Under the pieces are notes generated by a model. That model ran no database searches. It saw only the letters and a list, made by a program, of their open reading frames with translations, and was not told where the DNA came from. Shown in pieces: positions 35,988 through 41,446 of a stretch of 41,446 nucleotides of DNA (positions are counted from its first letter, which is position 1; every line of letters begins with the position of its first letter). The DNA is taken from contig PHBS01000011.1 in NCBI GenBank assembly GCA_002841995.1, positions 1 through 41,446 on the forward strand, in the 5' to 3' direction. The DNA comes from Chloroflexi bacterium HGW-Chloroflexi-8 (GTDB lineage: Bacteria > Chloroflexota > Anaerolineae > Anaerolineales > Anaerolineaceae). A program made the position numbers and the translations under genes.

Positions 35988-37515
35988 TGATTTTCTCCCT
36001 CCCTTCCAGCATCAGATATCCAATCTGTTCGATATTCGTTTGAGCAACTGGCAAATCAGCGACAATTTTCCCACGAAAAATGACCAAAATTCGATCGGCG
36101 ATACGGAAAAGTTCTTCCAGGTCAGCGGAAATTAACAGTATGGCGCGATTTTGCCCGCGCATTTTGAGAATGGTCTCATGGACGTATTCAATCGACCCGA
36201 CATCCAAACCACGTGTGGGTTGGTCCAAAAGGATGAAAGGTGTGTCCAGCAGAAGCTCGCGTCCAAGGATCACTTTTTGCTGGTTTCCTCCGGATAAGGA
36301 TCTAAATTCGTTGTCAGCAGAACCCATCACGACTGCAAAAGCTTTCTCAATTTGTGCTGTAAACTTACGGGCATAAACATCATTTAGTAAAAGCCCTTTC
36401 CAGTGCGTGAATTTTGGATTGAGACGATGGTGAGTCATGCGCACATTATCCAGGATTGAGTCTTTTATGCTGGCACCCATTTTGCTGCGGTCCTGCGAGA
36501 CAAATGAGATGAATCTGCGTCTTTCCAAAATTTCTGCATGCGTTAAGTCGCAATTGTTAACCACAATTTTTCCTTGAAATGGTTTACTCATGCCCATCAT
36601 GCAATTGACCAGTTCTAGTTGGCCATTACCTTCCACTCCAGCAATGCCAACGATTTCACCAGCCCGAACGGAGAGCGATACGTTTTCCAAACGAATGCGC
36701 AGATTAGCATCCCGAAAACTCAGATTTTCTGTATTAAAAACAACTTCACCTGGAATCTGTTCAATTCGTTGAGAAGAAAAAAGAACCTCTCGCCCTACCA
36801 TCATTTGTGCCAGTGAATCTTTACTGGTATTTGCTGCGTCAACAGTTGCGATTTTTGCACCCTTACGCATGACGGTAATCCGGTCTGATAATTCCAGTAC
36901 TTCTTCGAGGTGGTGTGAAATGAAAAGGATTGTTTTGCCGTTTTTTGCTAAACGTCGCAACTCTAAGAACAATTGCGGAATCTCCTGGGGTGTCAATACA
37001 GCAGTGGGTTCATCTAATATCAAAACACTGACATTTCGGTACAACAGCTTTAAAATTTCCACTTTTTGACGGGCAGCAACTGAAATATCTTCCACTTTTG
37101 AATCTGGATCGAGATTGAATTGAAATTCATCAATCCTGGACTTTACCTGTTCACGGGCTGCATGTTGATCGATTTTCCCAAACAGACCGGTTGGTTCTTC
37201 ACCCAGGATAATATTTTCCCATACGGTATACTCGGGAATTAAAAGAATTTCCTGATGAACCATACCGATACCTCGCGCAATTGCTTCACCGGCGTTTTTG
37301 TTCTCAATTTTGACTTCCTGGAAGAAGATTTCACCACTGTTGGCATGTTCAAGCCCGTAAAGGACTTTCATCAAAGTACTTTTTCCGGCACCATTTTCTC
37401 CAACAATCGCATGGATTTCACCTTGCATAAAATCAGCCGAAACACTATCCAGAGCGACGACGTTGGGAGGAAATACCTTGATGATGTTCTTCATCTCGAT
37501 AATTGGCTTTGTCAA
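35968..37515 (-). CDS. Nucleoside ABC transporter ATPase with two ABC domains (NupO-like)
   Basis: 515-residue protein with duplicated nucleotide-binding domains, as in sugar and nucleoside importers. Domain 1 has Walker [10 protein letters not shown] (39-47) and Walker B '[15 protein letters not shown]', but its signature is divergent ('[13 protein letters not shown]'). Domain 2 has a degenerate Walker A ('[10 protein letters not shown]'), an intact signature '[15 protein letters not shown]' and Walker B '[12 protein letters not shown]'. This asymmetric arrangement is normal for YufO/RbsA-type ATPases. ATG at 37515 with GAGAGA upstream. It is separated from the lipoprotein gene by 175 bp that hold an mRNA hairpin. 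Confidence 0.93.
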   Translation of the reverse strand: MTKPIIEMKNIIKVFPPNVVALDSVSADFMQGEIHAIVGENGAGKSTLMKVLYGLEHANSGEIFFQEVKIENKNAGEAIARGIGMVHQEILLIPEYTVWENIILGEEPTGLFGKIDQHAAREQVKSRIDEFQFNLDPDSKVEDISVAARQKVEILKLLYRNVSVLILDEPTAVLTPQEIPQLFLELRRLAKNGKTILFISHHLEEVLELSDRITVMRKGAKIATVDAANTSKDSLAQMMVGREVLFSSQRIEQIPGEVVFNTENLSFRDANLRIRLENVSLSVRAGEIVGIAGVEGNGQLELVNCMMGMSKPFQGKIVVNNCDLTHAEILERRRFISFVSQDRSKMGASIKDSILDNVRMTHHRLNPKFTHWKGLLLNDVYARKFTAQIEKAFAVVMGSADNEFRSLSGGNQQKVILGRELLLDTPFILLDQPTRGLDVGSIEYVHETILKMRGQNRAILLISADLEELFRIADRILVIFRGKIVADLPVAQTNIEQIGYLMLEGREKINAAKTD

Positions 37516-37630
37516 ATTTCTCTCCAGCTGAAATTAGAAGATAATTACGGACCAATATTTATTTTGAAATTATGACAGGATCAACTGTTGTTATCTAAAC
37601 ATCAATTCTGGTTTATCTTTTAAGGAGAAT

Positions 37631-37669
37631 TGCCTTGCGAGATATTTTGAAGGGAAAACTCGCAAGGCA
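37631..37669 (-). other. mRNA hairpin between lipoprotein and ATPase genes
   Basis: TGCCTTGCGAG (37631-37641) and CTCGCAAGGCA (37659-37669) make a perfect 11-bp stem with a 17-base loop. On the minus strand it is not followed by a T-run, so it more likely stabilises the lipoprotein mRNA or attenuates than terminates fully. Such hairpins after the binding-protein gene are a known way to make more binding protein than transporter. Confidence 0.7.
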
Positions 37670-37690
37670 TCGGATTATCTAAAAAGTGGG

Positions 37691-38707
37691 TTATTCGCCT
37701 TTATAAATCTCTACTTTCAGGCTGCCATCAATGATTTGTTGACGAACCGCCAGGACCTTATCCTGAATGGATTGAGGTAACGGTTGCTTTTGTGCGGTCA
37801 TATCAATATCAACACCACCAGTGGCCAGGCCATAAGAGAGCACCTGTCCGGGTTTGTATGTCCCATCTTTGATGGTTTTAAAAACTTCGTAGATTGCCTG
37901 TCCGACATTCTTAACATCACTGGCTACCACGCTGCCAGGCACAATATCATTTTGGTTTGTATCAACGCCAATTGCATACAAACCACGTTCACCGGCAGCT
38001 TGTAAAACACCAATACCGGCTGCTGCAGCAATCTGGAATACGATGTCAGCTTTCATGTCATAGAGTTGTAAAGCGGCTTGTTTGCCCTTGGCGGTATCAT
38101 CCCAGCTACCAAGATACTTTGTTTCAACTTGAATGTCTGGATCGATAGATTTTGCTCCATTGGTGTATGCAAAAACAAAAGCCTGAATAACAGGATCAAC
38201 ATCCCCACCAACTGCCCCAATCAACTTGTCTGCATTGATTCCGGGTATGGTTGTATCCAATGTGGTTAAACCAGCCACCACGCCAGCCAGATAAGCGCTT
38301 TCTTCCTCAATGAAGTCAACGGAGGTAATGGTATTTTTTTCATTTTGGACAACGGTATCCAAATTGACAAAGATTTTATCCGGATACTTATCCGCGTATG
38401 TCATGAGCTGATCTTCGAAGCCATATGAGATGACAAAAATTACATCTGCATATCCAACTGCGGCTTGCAGGGCTGGCTCATATTGGCCGGCATCAAAGTT
38501 GGTCTCGATCGTTCTTGTTTCCACTCCAAATTCAGAAGCAATTTGATCGACACCTTTTTGACCAGAGTCATAGAACGATTGGTCTCCGAGAGCACCATTA
38601 ATCAAATAAACAACTTTTTCCGATTTCGGCGCAGCAGATTTTGGGGCGCAACCCAATAAGCTGATGATTAATAGGACAACTAGAGCTACAAATAGGTTTT
38701 TCTTCAT
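37691..38707 (-). CDS. BMP-family nucleoside-binding lipoprotein
   Basis: 338-residue substrate-binding protein of the basic membrane protein (Bmp/PnrA/NupN) family. Signal peptide 'MKKNLFVALVVLLIISLLGC' ends in the lipobox with Cys20. The mature protein shows 'VVYLINGALGDQSFYDSGQ' (the G-x-x-D-x-SF-x-D-S-x-x-G motif that contacts the nucleoside), 'EESAYLAGVVAGL', 'IGAVGGDVDPVIQAFV' and 'AIGVDTNQND', all typical. It delivers purine nucleosides, or a related ribosyl compound, to the adjoining two permeases and ATPase. An AAGGAGGAG ribosome site precedes the ATG at ideal distance. It is the promoter-proximal gene of the operon. Confidence 0.93.
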   Translation of the reverse strand: MKKNLFVALVVLLIISLLGCAPKSAAPKSEKVVYLINGALGDQSFYDSGQKGVDQIASEFGVETRTIETNFDAGQYEPALQAAVGYADVIFVISYGFEDQLMTYADKYPDKIFVNLDTVVQNEKNTITSVDFIEEESAYLAGVVAGLTTLDTTIPGINADKLIGAVGGDVDPVIQAFVFAYTNGAKSIDPDIQVETKYLGSWDDTAKGKQAALQLYDMKADIVFQIAAAAGIGVLQAAGERGLYAIGVDTNQNDIVPGSVVASDVKNVGQAIYEVFKTIKDGTYKPGQVLSYGLATGGVDIDMTAQKQPLPQSIQDKVLAVRQQIIDGSLKVEIYKGE

Positions 38708-38754
38708 TTCTTCTCCTCCTTAAGACTTTAATTTTTTCTTTGCGTCTATTAATA

Positions 38755-38763
38755 TTTATATCA
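38755..38763 (-). promoter_or_regulatory. extended -10 promoter candidate of the nucleoside-transport operon
   Basis: On the minus strand TGATATAAA (38763-38755), a TGn extended -10, 48 bp before the lipoprotein ATG. No good -35. The wider 38708-39194 gap (487 bp) holds this, a LacI-type palindrome and two inverted repeats, described separately. Confidence 0.45.
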
Positions 38764-38931
38764 GAAATTTACTTCTTTGAACGAATTTTTGTCCATTACA
38801 ATCCTGAATCTTTTTTGTCTTTTGTATCCGGGTCTTTCGTTTTGAATGCTACGCCAACAAAAAACAACTCTCGGATTTAGAGACACCTGAATTGGGAGAA
38901 TTAATTGAGAATTCGCTCTACTCAAGTTTTC

Positions 38932-38943
38932 GTTAGCGCTAAC
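38932..38943. promoter_or_regulatory. LacI-family operator-like palindrome
   Basis: GTTAGCGCTAAC is a perfect 12-bp palindrome with the central CG typical of LacI/GalR/PurR-type operators. It lies 224 bp upstream of the lipoprotein start and 251 bp upstream of the cupin start. No LacI gene is in the window. Confidence 0.5.
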
Positions 38944-39019
38944 TCTGGCGATTAAAATATTATTCTAATTGCGACTGATGATTCAATAATCCAATGGCTG
39001 TTCGAGTTTTATGAATGAT

Positions 39020-39053
39020 CTTACCCAATTCTCTCTTACAATGGTTGGGTAAG
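39020..39053. repeat. inverted repeat, 9-bp arms
   Basis: CTTACCCAA (39020-39028) and TTGGGTAAG (39045-39053) are perfect inverted arms around 16 bp, followed by TTTGTTC on the plus strand. Could be a weak terminator-like hairpin or a protein site. Confidence 0.5.
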
Positions 39054-39068
39054 TTTGTTCAAAAGTCC

Positions 39069-39120
39069 ATGATCAATAAATTATTGCTGAACTTATTTAC
39101 TCAAGTTCAGTATTGGTCAT
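39069..39120. repeat. nested imperfect palindrome upstream of the cupin promoter
   Basis: Inner arms CTGAACTT (39087-39094) and AAGTTCAG (39103-39110) are perfect; outer arms ATGATCAATA (39069-39078) and TATTGGTCAT (39111-39120) match with one mismatch. The inner and outer left arms are separated by 8 unpaired bases. The structure ends just before the -35 region of the cupin promoter, so an operator or activator site is plausible. Confidence 0.5.
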
Positions 39121-39145
39121 GCCTAAAAACAAGCACTTTTTCCGC

Positions 39146-39151
39146 TATAAT
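39146..39151 (+). promoter_or_regulatory. -10 box of the cupin gene
   Basis: A perfect TATAAT 44 bp before the cupin ATG. No recognisable -35 at 16-18 bp, so an activator bound at the upstream palindrome may be needed. Confidence 0.45.
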
Positions 39152-39194
39152 CAAATTCTTCAACTTGATTTAAAAAAGATAGGAGCTGGACGGA

Positions 39195-39524
39195 ATGAGC
39201 GAATTATCGATCGATTATCGCGAGCATATTGGGTCAAACCCTGAAAAAATGTACAAATCAACATTTTTCAGCAGTGAACATTTAATGTTGGGGTTAAATT
39301 GTCTGGAACCCGGACAGGAACATCATTTACACACACATTCGGATCAGGACAAGTTTTACTTTGTATTGGAAGGGGAAGGCGAATTTACAGTCGAGGAACA
39401 GCGTTTTATGGCTGGCAAAGGACAGTTGATTTGGGCCGCCGCAGGTGTACCCCATGCAGTCAAAAACGCGGGAGATGAACGTCTGGTTATTTTAATGGGT
39501 ATGGCTCCCGGACCAAACAAGTAA
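39195..39524 (+). CDS. Small cupin-domain protein
   Basis: 109-residue single-domain cupin (Cupin_2 type). Motif 1 is 'GQEHHLHTHSDQDKFYFVLEG', giving metal ligands H46 and H48 with Gln51/Asp52 near the position of the usual glutamate; motif 2 is 'WAAAGVPHAVKNAG' with H87. These residues would hold a single divalent metal in the barrel. The ATG at 39195 has GGAG and then CGGA upstream. Such small cupins range from isomerases to sugar or metabolite binders, so no reaction can be named. The polymerase gene starts 19 bp after it, so the two are probably co-transcribed. Confidence 0.88.
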   Translation: MSELSIDYREHIGSNPEKMYKSTFFSSEHLMLGLNCLEPGQEHHLHTHSDQDKFYFVLEGEGEFTVEEQRFMAGKGQLIWAAAGVPHAVKNAGDERLVILMGMAPGPNK

Positions 39525-39543
39525 AAAAACCAGAAATAATCGC

Positions 39544-41446
39544 ATGACAAATTCTTTCGTCCACCTGCATGCTCATTCTTATTATTCTTTGTTGGAAGGT
39601 TTGATCGCTCCCAAAGACCTGGTGAGAACCGCCCAAGGATCTGGCATGAATGCAATTGCTCTGGTGGATCACCGCAGCATGACCGGGGCAGTGGAATTTG
39701 AAAATGCTTGTAAATTAGACGGCATTCATCCCATTTATGGATTAGAAATTGATATCAAATGGCAGGGTGTCAGCGGTCCAGTGGTTTTATTAGCCATGGA
39801 TCGGGATGGCTGGTCAAATTTGTGCCGTCTGAGCAGTCGACTCATGATGGATGTGAATAATGTTGGCGAATACGCCCTTTCGTTCAGTGAATTAAGCTTA
39901 TTTTCCGATGGTCTTCTCTTATTAACCGGTGGACAGAGAAGCTTATTGGACACTTTTATCGCAAGGTCACAGGATCAAACTGCAATCGACTGGCTGGAAA
40001 CCTTGAATGCAATGTTTCCACAGCGTTTATATATCGAACTGCAGCAACATCAACCACAAGGTGAAATTCATTGCCGTAAGTTGGTTAAAACTACCCAGAA
40101 TCTGAATCTGCCCTTTGTCGCCACGCAGGACATTTTCTATTTAAAGCAGGAAGATGCGGAATTACAAAAGACACTGGCTGCCATGCGTTTGAATTGTAAG
40201 ATTAAAGATCTGCCAGCTGCAAAGGCTGCTCCTGAACGATCATTTTTTACAAGTATGGAAGAGATGCAGCAAAGATTTTCCTGGATTCCACAAGCGCTTG
40301 AAAATGCCAGACTTATTGAGGAGCGCTGCCAGTTTGTTTTGCCATTGGGCGAATTGCATTTTCCTGATGTACCTATTCCACCCGGGAAAACGATTGGGGA
40401 AGTATTAAAGGAAAAAGCTTTCCAGGGGGCGATCCGGCGCTATGGCGGTTTGACGCCGCAGATTACACAGCGATTGGATTATGAATTGAGTGTTATTAGC
40501 CAAAAAGGCTATGAACCCATTTTTTTGATCGTGGAGGAATTATTAGATTTCGCCCGTAAAAGTGGTGTGCCTATTTCATCACGTGGTTCGGCTGCATCAT
40601 CCCTGGTGGCTTACTGCCTTGGAATTACCAACCCGGATCCCCTGGCACTAAATCTTTATTTTGAGCGGTTTTTGAACCCGGCACGCAGTAAACCACCGGA
40701 TATCGATACGGACTTATGTTCCCGTCGTCGCGATCTGGTTATTCAGCATGTGTTTGAAACCTACGGGGCAGACCGGGTTGCCATGGTTGCAACCATCAAC
40801 AGATTTCGACCACGCTCCGCTTTAGGGGAAGTTGCCAAGGCACATGGTCTGGATAGTCCAGAAGTGCGACAACTTGTTGAAACACTGCCGCATTTTTTTT
40901 CATTTGGTTTGAGTGATGAGGAACGGGATAATCCATTTGCAGGTCTGGCAGATTCATACCCGAAATATCGCGTAATTTTTGAACAAGCCCAATTGCTTTT
41001 AAAGCAACCTCGCCATTTATCCATGCATCCTGGAGGCATTCTGGTGGCTCCCGGGGAAATTACGGATCTGGTGCCGGTCATGCGTTCTGGTGGTAAGGGT
41101 GTGACAATCACCCAATATGATCTGGAAGGCGTAGAACAATTCGGGTTAGTTAAAATTGACCTGTTAGGAATTCGAGGATTATCCGTTTTGGGTGATGTGG
41201 CTGAAGCAATTTACTCGTGGCGTCGTAGCGAGTATTCCAATGCGATGCAGGTGCTTCAGGATATTCCTTTGGAAGACGCTGAGACATCCGAGAAGGTCAG
41301 ATTGGGGCAAACGATCGGTTGTTTCCAAATCGAATCACCCGGAATGAGGGCAACTCTGCGCGAAATTCAGGCAGATTCGCGAGATGATATTATGTCCGCA
41401 TTAGCGCTTTATCGACCTGGCCCTCTGCGTGGCGGACTGAAAGATG
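39544..41446 (+). CDS. dnaE: DNA polymerase III alpha subunit (DnaE2-like features), 3' end missing
   Basis: The frame is open from the ATG at 39544 to the right edge (634 codons), so it is truncated by the window. N-terminal PHP domain: 'FVHLHAHSYYSLLEG' with H7 and H9, 'ALVDHRSMTGAVEF', and 'IYGLEIDI'. The polymerase core shows 'SRGSAASSLVAYCLGI', the catalytic pair D386 and D388 in 'KPPDIDTDLCSRRRDLVI', and D539 in 'VKIDLLGIRGL'. Several signature stretches are closer to the error-prone DnaE2/ImuC branch than to replicative DnaE1: 'ATINRFRPRSALGEVAK', 'QPRHLSMHPGGILV' and 'RPGPLRGG'. No imuA or imuB is visible. There is no clear ribosome site; translation may couple to the cupin gene. The C-terminal regions needed to settle replicative versus translesion use lie outside the window. 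Confidence 0.9.
   Translation, partial: MTNSFVHLHAHSYYSLLEGLIAPKDLVRTAQGSGMNAIALVDHRSMTGAVEFENACKLDGIHPIYGLEIDIKWQGVSGPVVLLAMDRDGWSNLCRLSSRLMMDVNNVGEYALSFSELSLFSDGLLLLTGGQRSLLDTFIARSQDQTAIDWLETLNAMFPQRLYIELQQHQPQGEIHCRKLVKTTQNLNLPFVATQDIFYLKQEDAELQKTLAAMRLNCKIKDLPAAKAAPERSFFTSMEEMQQRFSWIPQALENARLIEERCQFVLPLGELHFPDVPIPPGKTIGEVLKEKAFQGAIRRYGGLTPQITQRLDYELSVISQKGYEPIFLIVEELLDFARKSGVPISSRGSAASSLVAYCLGITNPDPLALNLYFERFLNPARSKPPDIDTDLCSRRRDLVIQHVFETYGADRVAMVATINRFRPRSALGEVAKAHGLDSPEVRQLVETLPHFFSFGLSDEERDNPFAGLADSYPKYRVIFEQAQLLLKQPRHLSMHPGGILVAPGEITDLVPVMRSGGKGVTITQYDLEGVEQFGLVKIDLLGIRGLSVLGDVAEAIYSWRRSEYSNAMQVLQDIPLEDAETSEKVRLGQTIGCFQIESPGMRATLREIQADSRDDIMSALALYRPGPLRGGLKD

Noticed and set aside
40761-41111. 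116-residue minus-strand frame inside the polymerase gene
   Set aside because: Lies wholly antisense to conserved DnaE motifs; a shadow of the coding frame.
1-41446. CRISPR arrays, insertion sequences, prophage or attachment sites
   Set aside because: No spaced direct repeats of CRISPR type, transposase, integrase or phage structural genes were seen on either strand.

Overview
The window is bacterial chromosome of moderate-to-low GC, densely packed with genes on both strands. The gene content fits Chloroflexota, most like Anaerolineae: an AddAB-type nuclease pair of divergent sequence, type IIA topoisomerase subunits in a gyrB-gyrA order, a GH38 alpha-mannosidase, a Bmp/Nup-type nucleoside ABC importer, YceI and zinc-ribbon proteins, and frequent TTG starts behind good Shine-Dalgarno sites. 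This lineage call is an impression from protein character; no database was searched. I see no rRNA, tRNA, CRISPR array, insertion sequence or prophage.

Layout. 1-536: end of a VTT/TVP38-type membrane protein. 639-6991: addB-addA repair operon behind a good sigma70-like promoter. 6995-7912: minus-strand GNAT acetyltransferase. 8204-10486: minus-strand ABC ATPase and permease. 10766-12247: minus-strand GT-C type glycosyltransferase. 12370-13416: EamA/DMT transporter with a very histidine-rich tail. 13580-15622: ArsR-type regulator and MFS exporter. 15659-16399: YceI lipoprotein (minus). 16601-17686: ketopantoate-reductase-like protein with a C-terminal membrane anchor. 17711-20188 (minus): histidine kinase, OmpR-type response regulator and a secreted Met/Gly-rich protein. 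20413-25705 (plus): alpha-mannosidase, CBS-ACT protein and Gfo/Idh/MocA oxidoreductase. 25916-31053: gyrB-gyrA plus a small gene of unknown function. 31539-32609 (minus): a multi-zinc-ribbon protein and a previously uncounted 57-residue CxxC protein. 32693-38707 (minus): lipoprotein, ATPase, two permeases and an ADP-ribosylglycohydrolase-family enzyme, a nucleoside-uptake operon. 39195-41446 (plus): a cupin and the first 634 codons of a DNA polymerase III alpha subunit with DnaE2-like sequence features.

How the parts work together. AddA and AddB should form one helicase-nuclease for double-strand break processing. The Nup-type operon should import nucleosides or related N-ribosides, and the translationally coupled ADP-ribosylglycohydrolase homologue is the likely first intracellular step. 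The two-component pair next to the secreted Met/Gly-rich protein looks like a small envelope stress circuit: the sensor has six methionines in an 18-residue extracytoplasmic stretch, and the secreted protein's promoter carries four 6-bp half-sites at 11-bp spacing, exactly where an OmpR/PhoP-type activator would bind. This circuit and the hydrolase-transporter coupling are the two best candidates for something not yet described.
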